NCBI RefSeq assembly: GCF_010730955.1 | Contig: NZ_AP022577.1 | Span: forward strand, 558,001-622,000 | Direction of reading: 5' to 3' | DNA length: 64,000 nucleotides | From: Mycolicibacterium aubagnense | GTDB taxonomy: Bacteria; Actinomycetota; Actinomycetes; Mycobacteriales; Mycobacteriaceae | In this document: positions 16,526 to 26,629 of the stretch, in pieces | How positions within the stretch are numbered: the first letter of the stretch is position 1 | How the letters are laid out: each line of letters begins with the position of its first letter | Position numbers and translations under genes: made by a program | Notes under the pieces: generated by a model | Seen by the model: the letters and a program-made list of their open reading frames with translations, nothing else | What the model was told of the DNA's origin: nothing | Database searches by the model: none

Positions 16526-18361
16526 ATGACTATTGATGGCAACCTCACATCCACAACCGATGCCGCAGCGAATGTGGCTTCGATGTTTCTCAACCGGGTT
16601 CAGGTGTCGGCGGATAAGGAGGCCTTCCGCTATCTTGTTGCCGGCGAATGGGTCTCGATGACTTGGCGGCAGACTGCGGACCGCGTCGAAGCGCTGGCCG
16701 CCGGACTACTGGCGCTGGGCATCGAAACCGAGCAGCGAATCGGTCTCCTGTCGAGCACGCGATACGAGTGGGTCGTGGCCGACCTGGCGATCATGTGTGC
16801 CGGCGCCGCCACCACCACCGTGTATCCCAACACCAACGCCGGCGACACCGCCTACATCCTGGCCGACTCGCAATGCCGCATCGTGTTCGCCGAGGACACC
16901 ACGCAGTTGGCGAAGCTGACCGAACGCCGCGCCGAGTTGCCCGACCTCACCAAGGTGGTGCTGTTCGACGGCACCGGCGACGGCACCGGCGACACCGACT
17001 GGGTGATCACCCTGGCCGACCTGGCTGAGTCGGGCAAGAAGTATCTGCTCGAGAATCCTTCTGCGGTGCGGAGGCGAATCGACGCGATCACCCCCAAGCA
17101 GTTGGCGACGCTGATCTACACCTCGGGAACCACTGGGCGGCCCAAAGGGGTTCGACTGCCGCATTCGGCCTGGGCGTATGAAGCGAATGCGGTCGCCGAG
17201 CTGCATATCCTCAGCGAAGACGATCTTCAGTTGCTGTGGTTGCCGATGGCCCACGCGTTCGGCAAAGTCCTGACGACCACACAGCTGGCGTGCGGGTACG
17301 TCACCGCGATCGACGGGCGCGTCGACAAGATCGTCGACAACCTTGCGGTAGTCAAACCGACGTTCATGGGCGCCGCACCCCGCGTGTTCGAAAAGGCGCA
17401 TGCCCGCATCGTCACCACCCAGCAAGCCAAGGGTGGCCTCCAGGCCCGGCTGTTCGCGGCCGCCTTCTCCGCGGGTCTTCGGGTGGACCGCCGACGACGC
17501 GCGGGCCGAGCTGCTGGGCTGCCGATGTCGCTGCTCTGCAAGGTGTTCGACCGCCTGGTGTTCAGCAAGGTGCGGGCGGCGTTCGGGGGGCGCATCCGGT
17601 TTTTCGTCTCCGGAGCGGCACCGTTGAACCGCGATATCGGCGAGTGGTTCCACGCCGCGGGCCTGCTGATCCTGGAAGGCTACGGCCTGACCGAGACCAC
17701 GGCCGGGACCTGCATCAACCGGCCCGATCACTACAAACTGGGCACCGTGGGGCTACCGTTCGACGGCATGTCGGTACGCATCAGCGACGACCAAGGCGAA
17801 ATCCAGATCCATGGCCCGGCTGTCATGGACGGCTATCACAACCTGCCCGACAAAACGGCGGACGCGTTCACCGACGACGGCTGGCTGCGCACCGGGGACG
17901 TGGGCACCATCGATGCCGACGGGTTCCTCACCGTCACGGGCCGGATCAAGGAGATGTTCAAGACCTCGGGTGGCAAATACGTCGCCCCGCCAGCCATCGA
18001 GGCCAAGTTCATCGCGATGTGCCCCTATGCCAGCCAGTTCATGGTGTTCGGGGAGGGCCACAACTACTGCGTCGCGTTGATCGCCCTCGACGCCGACATG
18101 ATGTCGGGGTGGGCAGCCGAGAACGGTCTCGAAGGCGCGACCTACCAAGAACTAGTCGGCACACCCGCGGTGCGGGACATGATCGCCGGATATGTCGACA
18201 CCCTGAATGCCGACCTCAACCGCTGGGAAACCGTCAAAAAGTGGGCGCTGCTGAACCACGATCTGTCCGTCGACCGCGGTGAGCTGACACCGTCGCTCAA
18301 GGTGAAACGTGCCGTCGTGGCCGAACAGAACAAGCACCTTCTCGACTCGCTCTACACCTGA
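16526..18361 (+). CDS. Long-chain fatty acid-CoA ligase (FadD family)
   Basis: The 611-residue AMP-binding enzyme has the P-loop TLIYTSGTTGRPKGVRLPH near residue 198, the adenine motif GYGLTETTAGTC, the hinge WLRTGDVG and the catalytic-Lys-type end region (LTPSLKVKR). The layout resembles the FadD15/AMP-dependent long-chain synthetase group. It activates fatty acids to acyl-CoA through an acyl-adenylate and could feed the WS/DGAT at the start of the island. A 12-base tandem repeat at 16970-16993 encodes GTGD twice. The 3' end overlaps the convergent hydrogenase protease gene by 10 bases. Confidence 0.92.
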   Translation: MTIDGNLTSTTDAAANVASMFLNRVQVSADKEAFRYLVAGEWVSMTWRQTADRVEALAAGLLALGIETEQRIGLLSSTRYEWVVADLAIMCAGAATTTVYPNTNAGDTAYILADSQCRIVFAEDTTQLAKLTERRAELPDLTKVVLFDGTGDGTGDTDWVITLADLAESGKKYLLENPSAVRRRIDAITPKQLATLIYTSGTTGRPKGVRLPHSAWAYEANAVAELHILSEDDLQLLWLPMAHAFGKVLTTTQLACGYVTAIDGRVDKIVDNLAVVKPTFMGAAPRVFEKAHARIVTTQQAKGGLQARLFAAAFSAGLRVDRRRRAGRAAGLPMSLLCKVFDRLVFSKVRAAFGGRIRFFVSGAAPLNRDIGEWFHAAGLLILEGYGLTETTAGTCINRPDHYKLGTVGLPFDGMSVRISDDQGEIQIHGPAVMDGYHNLPDKTADAFTDDGWLRTGDVGTIDADGFLTVTGRIKEMFKTSGGKYVAPPAIEAKFIAMCPYASQFMVFGEGHNYCVALIALDADMMSGWAAENGLEGATYQELVGTPAVRDMIAGYVDTLNADLNRWETVKKWALLNHDLSVDRGELTPSLKVKRAVVAEQNKHLLDSLYT

Positions 18362-18813
18362 CCGCCCGACGAGAAGTATGCCGTCGCGTCATCCAAATTC
18401 CGCTGCGCCGCCTGCGTCAATCCCAGTTCGAGATCGAATTCGAAGCCCCGGATCGCGAGCAGGTGAACCGCTGGCAGGCGGTCGAAACACTGCTGACACG
18501 TCGCCATGATCGCGGGGATGGAGATGGCGTGCGACGTGAAGCTGAAGTCCATCCTCGGCACCACGCGCTCCACCGTGAACGATTTCACCGAGGTGTCTTT
18601 GGTGGCATCGACGAACAGCACATGTTCCTTGTTGCTGATCAGTTCGGCGTCCTCGAGCAGAAGCTGATACTTCCTCTCCAGGCCTGCGTTCGAGCAGAGG
18701 CCTTGCGCCTGAATCCAATCGACGAAGGCCCAGCCCAAACCGTCGTCCTGCCGACCGACATTACCGATCCCGTAAATCAGGCAAGAGTCGTCGTCGAACT
18801 CGTCGAGCGTCAC
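18352..18813 (-). CDS. Hydrogenase maturation protease (HoxW-like)
   Basis: A 153-residue protein of the HycI/HoxW peptidase family. It opens with a short lead and then LIYGIGNVGRQDDGLGWAFV, where the Asn/Asp/Glu-type nickel-sensing residue of the family is at the GNVGRQDDG motif. LFVDATKD supplies the second conserved acidic site, and SFTSHAISIPAIMA the conserved His. It would remove the C-terminal tail of HoxH after nickel insertion. The start GTG 18813 overlaps the hoxH stop (GTGA), so it is the last gene of the hydrogenase operon. No hyp genes are present in this window, so those assembly factors must be elsewhere. Confidence 0.85.
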   Translation of the reverse strand: MTLDEFDDDSCLIYGIGNVGRQDDGLGWAFVDWIQAQGLCSNAGLERKYQLLLEDAELISNKEHVLFVDATKDTSVKSFTVERVVPRMDFSFTSHAISIPAIMATCQQCFDRLPAVHLLAIRGFEFDLELGLTQAAQRNLDDATAYFSSGGQV

Positions 18814-20279
18814 GAACGGACGCGCTCGGTGATGACATTTCCCGCCGGATCGTAGACAGTGACGATCAGCGGCATCTGCCCGAAAGCGTGCGTCGCACAA
18901 CTCAGGCACGGGTCGTACGCGCGGATCCCGACCTCGATGGCGTTCATCATGGCTTCGGTGATCACGCCGCGGCCCCCCAGATAGTCCTCGGCGACCGAGC
19001 GCACCGTGCGGTTGATCACCTGATTGTTGTGAGTAGTCGCCACAATCAGATTGGCGAAGGTGATTTCACCTTCCGGACCGGCCCGATAGTGGTGGAGCAG
19101 CGTGCCGCGAGGTGCTTCCACAACGCCGACACCCTCACCCACCCACGCACCGGCTGCGGGGGTAACGACCAAGTCTTGCTGCTGCAGATCGGGATCGCGC
19201 AGCAGTTCTCCGATCAGTTCCGCCGCGTGGAGCACTTCGATGGTCCGCGCCCAATTGGTATGCAAGGTCATGTTGTTCGTGGCGCCGCCGGTGTAAGCAT
19301 GAAAACGCTCCAGCGCCTCCTGAGCCAGTGGCGTGGAGAGCGACTTCGTGACGTTCATTCGCCCGAGCGGCCCCACCCGAACCGAACCCTCGTCCCTACC
19401 CAGGTCCTTCAGGAACGGGAACTTCATGTACGTCCACTCTTCGACCGCTTCGGAGAAATGGTCGAGGTAGTCGTGGTAGTCGAATTCACGGACGACGTGT
19501 TTGTCGTCGTCGACGATGCGCAGCACGCCGTGGTAGTAGTCCACGTTGCCGTCGTCATCGACCAGGGACATGTTGAGGGCGGGAACGTTCGCGAAACCGT
19601 CCACCTCAGCCCGATTCTTCGCGTGAAAGCCGTAGAAGATGCGCAGCCCGTCCTGGGCGTAATCGATGATGTCGGCTATCGACGGGAGCCCTTCTTCGCC
19701 GTTCAACAGGCGGTCGCATTCGGCCCGGCTCAGGTTCTTGTCGACGCCTCCGGGCACGGAGCTGATGCCGTGCATTCTCCTGCCGAAGACCGTCTTGATG
19801 ACTTCCTGGCCCCATTTGCGCAGCATGATCACTCGTCGCATCAACGCGGGGTCAGCCTCAATGAGCCCGATCATGTTGCGCTGCGCCGGTGCGGCATCCA
19901 TGCCGAACATCATCTCGGGGACGACCAGGTAGAAATATGCCGTCGCATGCGATTGCAGCATCTGCGCGTAGTGGCCGAGTCGGCGGATCTTCTCCGCTGT
20001 CCGCGTCACGCCGCTTCCCGATTTTGGGCCGGCGCCGATCATGTCGTCGAGTACCTTGGCGCCGGCCAGATGGTGACTGACGAAGCAGATTCCGCAGATG
20101 CGTTGCATCAGCATGGGCGCCTCCCAGAACGGGTGGCCCTGGATGAACTTCTCGAAGCCGCGGAACTCGACGACATGCAGCCTGGCGTCGACGACGTTGT
20201 CGTCGTCATCGAGGTGCACGGTCACCTTGCCGTGGCCCTCGATTCGGGTAACGGGATCGATGATCAGCTTTCTGCTCAC
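18810..20279 (-). CDS. hoxH: NAD-coupled [NiFe] hydrogenase large subunit
   Basis: The 489-residue subunit carries both nickel-binding Cys pairs: RICGICFVSHH (Cys62, Cys65) and DPCLSCATH (Cys458, Cys461). The 25 residues after His464 form the tail that the adjacent maturation protease removes. DPVTRIEGHGKVTV at the N-terminus is typical. With HoxY it forms the H2-activating module of a soluble group 3 enzyme that exchanges electrons with NAD(H) through HoxFU. In related mycobacteria such an enzyme (Hydrogenase 3, Hyh) is reported to be DosR-induced and to make H2 when oxygen is lacking. Confidence 0.95.
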   Translation of the reverse strand: MSRKLIIDPVTRIEGHGKVTVHLDDDDNVVDARLHVVEFRGFEKFIQGHPFWEAPMLMQRICGICFVSHHLAGAKVLDDMIGAGPKSGSGVTRTAEKIRRLGHYAQMLQSHATAYFYLVVPEMMFGMDAAPAQRNMIGLIEADPALMRRVIMLRKWGQEVIKTVFGRRMHGISSVPGGVDKNLSRAECDRLLNGEEGLPSIADIIDYAQDGLRIFYGFHAKNRAEVDGFANVPALNMSLVDDDGNVDYYHGVLRIVDDDKHVVREFDYHDYLDHFSEAVEEWTYMKFPFLKDLGRDEGSVRVGPLGRMNVTKSLSTPLAQEALERFHAYTGGATNNMTLHTNWARTIEVLHAAELIGELLRDPDLQQQDLVVTPAAGAWVGEGVGVVEAPRGTLLHHYRAGPEGEITFANLIVATTHNNQVINRTVRSVAEDYLGGRGVITEAMMNAIEVGIRAYDPCLSCATHAFGQMPLIVTVYDPAGNVITERVRS

Positions 20280-20294
20280 GCGCAGCCTCCGAGA

Positions 20295-20912
20295 TCAGTC
20301 GTAATGGTTCAGCGAGCGGGGCAGCGTCACCGGGCGACCCTGTATCAGGTCGTCGAGCACCGCGAAAATGGTGTCCGCGTCCGGAGGGCATCCGGGGATG
20401 AAGTAGTCCATGTGGACTACTTCATGGCAGGGGTAAACCTTGGTGGTGAGTCGGGGAATGTCCGGGTGGGAGGGGATGACGGGTTTGGCGCCCGGAACCG
20501 CGGTCGGCGAATTGATGTACGCCTCGGACAGGCAGTCCTTCAATTCGAAGACATTGCGCATTGCCGGGACGCCGCCCCAGACGGCGCAGGCTCCGACGGA
20601 GATGAGGATGTCGCAATTGTCCCGGAAGTGTCGCAGCGTTTCGATGTTGTCCTCGTTCGCTACACCCCCTTCGATGAATCCGATGGCACAGCGCTCGGTG
20701 ATTCTCTTGATGTCGGTCAGTGACGACCGGTGGATGCTGATCTTGGTCAGGAGCGGCAGGAGCCGTTCGTCCATGTCCAGAAATGACAACGTGCAGCCCC
20801 AACAGCCGCACAAGCCGATCATCGCCACCTTGACCTTGGTGTCGCGGGCCGCCTCAAGCGCCGGTTCCGTTGGGGCTACCGGCATTTCGTGCGACGTGGT
20901 CTCCTCGGTCAC
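20295..20912 (-). CDS. hoxY: NAD-coupled [NiFe] hydrogenase small subunit
   Basis: The 205-residue subunit keeps ligands for the proximal [4Fe-4S] cluster: CGCWGC (Cys37, Cys40), GACAVWGG (Cys109) and PGCPPDADTI (Cys175). The short length, without medial and distal cluster domains, is typical of group 3d HoxY. It passes electrons between HoxH and the diaphorase part. The N-terminal 24 residues are acidic and probably flexible. Its ATG overlaps the hoxU stop (ATGA), and hoxH follows after 15 bases. Confidence 0.93.
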   Translation of the reverse strand: MTEETTSHEMPVAPTEPALEAARDTKVKVAMIGLCGCWGCTLSFLDMDERLLPLLTKISIHRSSLTDIKRITERCAIGFIEGGVANEDNIETLRHFRDNCDILISVGACAVWGGVPAMRNVFELKDCLSEAYINSPTAVPGAKPVIPSHPDIPRLTTKVYPCHEVVHMDYFIPGCPPDADTIFAVLDDLIQGRPVTLPRSLNHYD

Positions 20913-21625
20913 GGCTTACCAGACTCGTCTCGGCGGTCGAGGGCCCGTGCGCGCACGGATTCGAGCTCGTACTTGCGTCGGCCGATCGGGACGTCGTATC
21001 CGACCCTTTTGTCGATGATGGCGCCGACGGGGCAGATGGCGACGGCATAGTGGATCTGCTCGTCCGGCATGGCGTTTGCCCGCTCGGTGTCGATTTCGAT
21101 CTGGGACTCGGGACCGCGCTCGCTGATGCTGAAGATCTTCTGGCCGCTGGATTCGTCGCGGACGAATTCCACGCAGCGTTGGCAGAAGATGCAGCGATCC
21201 CGTTCCAGCCAGATTTTCTCCGACGCATGGTCCCGCTCGCGCCGCGGGAACCGGTACGGGAACCGTGACACCAGCATGTCCACCTCGTAGCCGACCGCCT
21301 GCAGCGTGCAGCGACCACTCTTCTCGCAACTCGGGCAATTGTGGTTGCCCTCCGCGAACAGTAACTCCACCAACGCCTTCCGGAGGTCTGCCGTTTCCGG
21401 TTCGTCGACCTCGACTTTCAGTCCGTCCGAGACTCGAACCGTGCACGCCGCGACCACGGTGCCGTTCACCTTGACCGAGCAGGCCCGGCAGGTTCCGAGG
21501 CACGGCTTGCCTTCGAGGTAGCACAGCGTCGGGATGTACACCCCAGCGTCGGCGGCCACATCGACCAGGACGCCGCCTTCTTCGGTCGACATCGGTACCC
21601 CATCGATTTCGATGCGGATGGTCAT
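20909..21625 (-). CDS. hoxU: Hydrogenase diaphorase iron-sulfur subunit (NuoG-like)
   Basis: The 238-residue protein has an N-terminal [2Fe-2S] ferredoxin domain (Cys35, Cys46, Cys49, Cys61), then the His-Cys cluster region GNHNCPSCEKSGRC (His95, Cys97, Cys100, Cys106), then CIFCQRC (Cys145, Cys148, Cys151) with Cys198 in AICPVGAI. This corresponds to the N-terminal part of complex I NuoG and to HoxU. It links HoxF to HoxYH. The true start is MTIRIEIDGV at 21625; the start overlaps the hoxF stop (ATGA). The longer open frame upstream is inside hoxF and not used. Confidence 0.93.
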   Translation of the reverse strand: MTIRIEIDGVPMSTEEGGVLVDVAADAGVYIPTLCYLEGKPCLGTCRACSVKVNGTVVAACTVRVSDGLKVEVDEPETADLRKALVELLFAEGNHNCPSCEKSGRCTLQAVGYEVDMLVSRFPYRFPRRERDHASEKIWLERDRCIFCQRCVEFVRDESSGQKIFSISERGPESQIEIDTERANAMPDEQIHYAVAICPVGAIIDKRVGYDVPIGRRKYELESVRARALDRRDESGKP

Positions 21626-23502
21626 GCGGTCCCGTCCGTTTCCCGTTCGGTAACTGCCTTGTCGTACCCGGCCAGGGCAGCATCGAGATCGAAGGAGAGC
21701 AGCAGGGCCTGTTCCTGGGTGCGCAATCTGCTCCGATAGATCTCGGGGAACTTTTCCAGGGTCGTCGAAATCGGATTGGCCGCGGTGGCGCCGAGACCGC
21801 ACCGACTGGTCGTTCGCACCAGCGCACCCCAGCGGGCCACGTCGTCCAGATCCTGTTCGATACCGGTGCCGGCGATGATGCGTTGCACCTTGTCGTGCAG
21901 AGCGACGGTGCCCGCCCGGCAGGGAACACAAATGCCGCAGGACTCGTCAACGAAGAACTGTGTGTAGTCGCTGACGCAGTCGAGCAGGTCGCGACTCGAA
22001 TTGAAGATCGTGACGGCGCCACTACACGGAATGTCCTCGTACGCGATCCGACGTTTGCCGTCCACCTCCACCGACAGACACTCCCCCGCTGGGCCACTCA
22101 TCTGGACAGCGCAAGCATCCCGCGCACCGACCATGGCCAGCACCTCATCGAGGGTGATACCCCACTCGACCTCGTAGACGCCCGGACGGTCGCAGTCCCC
22201 AGCGACGCTCAGCAGGCGGGTGCCCGCAGAGTCGGGTGTGCCCATGCGGCGAAACCACGGCGCGCCGTTCTCCATGACACGGGTAGCTGCCGCAAACGTT
22301 TCGACATTGTTGACGCAGGTGGGTTTGCCGAGATACCCCTCCTGGACCGGGAATGGCGGCTTCAGCCGGGGCGTACCCCGTTTACCCTCGCACGACTCGA
22401 TCAGCGCCGATTCTTCACCGCAAACATAGGAACCGGCGCCCAGCTGGATGCGGATGTCGAAATCGAATCCTGCTTGCCCACCAATGCGACGTCCGAGCAG
22501 CCCGTCGTCCCGGAGTTGCCGGAGCTGGGCTTCCAGATACCGCTTGAGATACACGTACTCGGCACGCAGGTAGACGATTCCGTGCCGACTACCGATCGCG
22601 TAGGCCGCAATGACCATCCCGATGAAAACATCTCGAGGCGAGCGCGTCAGCAGTGCCCGGTCCTTGAACGTGCCGGGTTCACCTTCATCGGCGTTGCAGA
22701 TGACGTACTTGTCATCGCCGGGTGCAGCCCGGCACAGGCTCCACTTGCGCCCGGTGGGAAACCCAGCACCACCGTATCCGCGCAGTCGGGATTCGGTGAT
22801 CTCGCTGATCGTCTGCTCGGGAGTACCGGCGAGACAGCGATCGAGCAGCGCCCGGTAATCCGTTGTGCCACAGAAGAACACCGGACCCTGCGTGCGGACA
22901 TTGGACTGCACCAGATGGTCCACGTAGGCGATGCCGTCGTCTGGTAGTCCAGCCGGGTTGGCGATATCAGCGGCCACTCTCCCAGTTTTCAACTGGGAAA
23001 TGATGTCCGTGACAGTTTCCGGTGTCAGTCGGGTGAATACCACGCTGTCGATCAGCATCGCCGGCTCCTGATCGCTGAGTCCGATACACGGCGTTTCGAA
23101 CAAGCCGAACATGCCCGCTTCGTCCGTTTCGCCGAAGCGGGCCCCGGTCTGGAGCTCGAGCGTGTCGTACACCGCCTGATACCCGCGCGTCTTCGCAATC
23201 ACCGTGTTGCTCAAGTAAATCCGGTGCTGTCCTGATGGCTGACGGTGGAAGAAGTGATAAAAGGAAGCTGTCTCCACGATGTCCAGCGGAGACCGATCCA
23301 AAGCGGTGGCGAGCTGTGGCAAGACGTCATCGGGAATGTGGCCGTACAGATGCTGAACATCCCACAATATGTCCATCAGTCGCGTTCCGTCGTAACGGTG
23401 GCGCCGCACTATTGTGTCGATGTCTGAGGTCATTTCGTACCGGGCCAGGGCCGTACCGGCGTCGTCGGTGACATCATCGAAATCCTCGCCTTTCTTGTAC
23501 AT
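21622..23502 (-). CDS. hoxF: Hydrogenase diaphorase subunit, NuoE-like plus NuoF domains
   Basis: The 626-residue protein has a NuoE-like part (about 25-170) and a NuoF-like part (from about 195). The latter has GYGGAGFPTGRKW for NADH, NADEGEPGTFKDR for FMN and ESCGICVPCRAG plus SRCGLG for a [4Fe-4S] cluster (Cys522, Cys525, Cys528, Cys568). In the NuoE-like part only Cys139 (TPCIGLSD) remains; the other expected [2Fe-2S] ligands are Ser, Thr or Ala. It oxidises or reduces NAD(H). Start 23502 (MYKKGEDF) is chosen; 23547 and the later MTSDIDT are alternatives. A candidate DosR box lies 66 bases upstream of 23502. Confidence 0.9.
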   Translation of the reverse strand: MYKKGEDFDDVTDDAGTALARYEMTSDIDTIVRRHRYDGTRLMDILWDVQHLYGHIPDDVLPQLATALDRSPLDIVETASFYHFFHRQPSGQHRIYLSNTVIAKTRGYQAVYDTLELQTGARFGETDEAGMFGLFETPCIGLSDQEPAMLIDSVVFTRLTPETVTDIISQLKTGRVAADIANPAGLPDDGIAYVDHLVQSNVRTQGPVFFCGTTDYRALLDRCLAGTPEQTISEITESRLRGYGGAGFPTGRKWSLCRAAPGDDKYVICNADEGEPGTFKDRALLTRSPRDVFIGMVIAAYAIGSRHGIVYLRAEYVYLKRYLEAQLRQLRDDGLLGRRIGGQAGFDFDIRIQLGAGSYVCGEESALIESCEGKRGTPRLKPPFPVQEGYLGKPTCVNNVETFAAATRVMENGAPWFRRMGTPDSAGTRLLSVAGDCDRPGVYEVEWGITLDEVLAMVGARDACAVQMSGPAGECLSVEVDGKRRIAYEDIPCSGAVTIFNSSRDLLDCVSDYTQFFVDESCGICVPCRAGTVALHDKVQRIIAGTGIEQDLDDVARWGALVRTTSRCGLGATAANPISTTLEKFPEIYRSRLRTQEQALLLSFDLDAALAGYDKAVTERETDGTA

Positions 23503-23568
23503 GCCGGCTGATGTCAAAGGAAATGGATACCGCAGTCCTGCAAGCATCGTGATCTTGTATGCCGTCTC

Positions 23569-23588
23569 GTAGTGCCATAAGGCCCCGA
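23569..23588. promoter_or_regulatory. Candidate DosR box for the hydrogenase operon
   Basis: Read on the minus strand the core GGGCCTTATGGCAC matches 10 of 14 consensus positions, flanked by TCG and TAC just as in the box at 6166. It lies 66 bases before the hoxF start, in the right place for an activator. Confidence 0.4.
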
Positions 23589-23750
23589 TCTACTCGAGTT
23601 CAACTGTGACTCAATCGTCGTCCACAGGACGGCACCTGTCATCGGGTTTCTGCCACTAACGGACCGACGCCCGCGGTCACGAGTGTGCAGACGCGGCACC
23701 CATCTCGACCGAGCAACAACCAACCATCGCTGGGTCTGCGGCAAAAACAC

Positions 23751-23776
23751 TTACAGGCAGGGTTGCCTGCCTGTAA
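23751..23776. promoter_or_regulatory. Perfect palindrome, probable TetR operator
   Basis: TTACAGGCAGG (23751-23761), four spacer bases GTTG, then CCTGCCTGTAA (23766-23776): arms of 11 bases with no mismatch. It ends 21 bases before the start of the TetR gene, the usual place for an autoregulatory operator, and probably controls 23798-25289. Confidence 0.75.
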
Positions 23777-23797
23777 AATTGGGGCTACTTTTGCGAC

Positions 23798-24448
23798 ATG
23801 GTGGCCAGAACCCGGACGCGACGCTCCGACGAGCGGATTCGCATTCCTCGCGCCGAGCGCGTCGAGGCCATGAGGGCGCGGCTGCTCGATGCCACCCTGT
23901 GGTGCATCGTCGATAAGGGCTACGCCGCCACCTCCACCAATGATGTTGTCCGGCGCGCCAAGGTCTCCCGCGGAGCACTAGCTCACCACTTTCCGACCAA
24001 GGCGGCACTGGTCAATGCGGCCGCCAGCCACTTGGTGGCCAAACGGGCCCTCGATTTCGAGTCGCGGATGGCACAACTCGATGCGGACCAGCGCACACCG
24101 GCGGCGGCACTCGACATCTTGTGGTCGTTCTACGAACAACCCGAATGTCGGGCATTGGTGGAATTGTCGATCGCAGCACGGCATGACTCCGAACTGCGCG
24201 CGTTGATGTCGACCTGGGACGACATGTACATCGAGTTACTGCGCACGTCGGCAACAGAATTCGTCCCCGACGTAGCGACAAATCCACACGCCGGTGTGCT
24301 ACTGCGGACCATCACCGCGCTCTACGACGGGCTAGGTCTCTACGACATGACCCAGGAGGACCACCGCAACAAGGTCGCCGAAGTCCGCACCTTCTTTTTC
24401 GCAATGTTGACCCAGCTGGAACCGACCCTTGGAGACGCTAGTGACTGA
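23798..24448 (+). CDS. TetR-family transcriptional regulator
   Basis: The 216-residue regulator has an N-terminal helix-turn-helix at about residues 24-68, with the signature KGYAATSTNDVVRRAKVSRGALAHHFPTKAALVNAA, and a variable ligand-binding domain after it. The first 20 residues are Arg-rich and may add DNA contacts. A perfect 26-base palindrome just upstream is the likely operator. Its stop overlaps the next gene's GTG region by 8 bases, so regulator and hydrolase are one transcript and probably one circuit. The inducer is not visible in sequence; the partner suggests a lipid or organic solvent-like compound. Confidence 0.9.
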   Translation: MVARTRTRRSDERIRIPRAERVEAMRARLLDATLWCIVDKGYAATSTNDVVRRAKVSRGALAHHFPTKAALVNAAASHLVAKRALDFESRMAQLDADQRTPAAALDILWSFYEQPECRALVELSIAARHDSELRALMSTWDDMYIELLRTSATEFVPDVATNPHAGVLLRTITALYDGLGLYDMTQEDHRNKVAEVRTFFFAMLTQLEPTLGDASD

Positions 24449-25289
24449 AACCTCTACCCGGCTCGTCCGCGCGCGGCGGATCCACTTCAACTATCCCGAC
24501 GGCGGCTTGCAGCGGCACTACGTCCAGGGCGACCTGGTGATGAGTCACATCGTCGCCTACCTGTCCGCCACCTTCCCCGAGGGCGAGGACTTCTTCGTCC
24601 GGTCGGTGCGCAACTACGCCGATCAGGTCACCGACCCGGTACTGAAGGAACAGGTGAAAGGCTTTATCGGACAGGAAGTGACGCACAGCCGCGAGCACGT
24701 AGCCCTCAACGAGCGGCTCCAACAGATGGGCTACCCCACCAGGTTCAACGACCGGATTACCCGACGTTCGCTGCAACGGGACGAACGCATATTCTCGCCG
24801 ATCACGTGCCTGGCCATGACAGCCGCGCTCGAGCACTTCACCGCCGTGTTCGCCGAAACGCTACTGGGGGACGAGGATGCGCGTGCCCTGCTGGGGGCCA
24901 CCGAGGTGCGAAAGATGTTGTTGTGGCATGCCTATGAGGAATCCGAGCATCGCGCGGTCGCCTTCGATGTGTACCGGGCCGTCGGTGGCACGGAGCGACG
25001 CCGCATCTGGACCATGCGAATGGTCACGTTTACCTTCTTCGGCAGCGTCGCGTTGTTCACCACGCTGTCACTGCTGGCAGACCGGGCCACCTACCACCCG
25101 GTGCGGCTGATTCGTAGCCTCTGGGCCCTGCGCCGGTCGCCGTTCCTGAAACGCTCCGTGCGCCAGCGATTTCGGCAGTACAACAAAGTGGGATTCCACC
25201 CGAACGACGTCGACAACACCGACCTCCTGGAACACTGGAAGCCCGAGCTTTTCGGCGTGGACGGACAACTCGCCGCCAATATGAGCTGA
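24441..25289 (+). CDS. Predicted metal-dependent hydrolase (PF10118-type)
   Basis: The 282-residue protein belongs to the bacterial 'metal-dependent hydrolase' family with a ferritin-like helical layout. Candidate metal ligands are Glu and His in GQEVTHSREH, EHFTAVFAE and HAYEESEHRAVAFDVY, spaced as in di-iron four-helix bundles. A hydrophobic segment (WTMRMVTFTFFGSVALFTTLSLL) follows and could associate with the membrane. Reaction is unknown; a di-iron oxygenase or desaturase-like role is as possible as hydrolysis. GTG 24441 has GGAG upstream. It is co-transcribed with the TetR gene. Confidence 0.7.
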   Translation: MTETSTRLVRARRIHFNYPDGGLQRHYVQGDLVMSHIVAYLSATFPEGEDFFVRSVRNYADQVTDPVLKEQVKGFIGQEVTHSREHVALNERLQQMGYPTRFNDRITRRSLQRDERIFSPITCLAMTAALEHFTAVFAETLLGDEDARALLGATEVRKMLLWHAYEESEHRAVAFDVYRAVGGTERRRIWTMRMVTFTFFGSVALFTTLSLLADRATYHPVRLIRSLWALRRSPFLKRSVRQRFRQYNKVGFHPNDVDNTDLLEHWKPELFGVDGQLAANMS

Positions 25290-25387
25290 CCGGGACGCGT
25301 TGCCCGCGCGGTCGCCCACAAGTTCGTATTGATCGTCGGCGAACTAGCGGACCACCAACTCGGCGGGCAATCCCCATGTCGGGATAG

Positions 25388-26628
<1,241 letters not shown>

Positions 26629-26629
<1 letters not shown>

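Noticed and set aside
16970..16993. Two copies of a 12-base unit in the acyl-CoA ligase gene
   Set aside because: Only two in-frame copies (GTGD twice) in a surface loop; no sign of a variable repeat.
18888..20723. A 611-codon plus-strand frame
   Set aside because: It is antisense to hoxH and hoxY, whose metal-binding motifs are complete.
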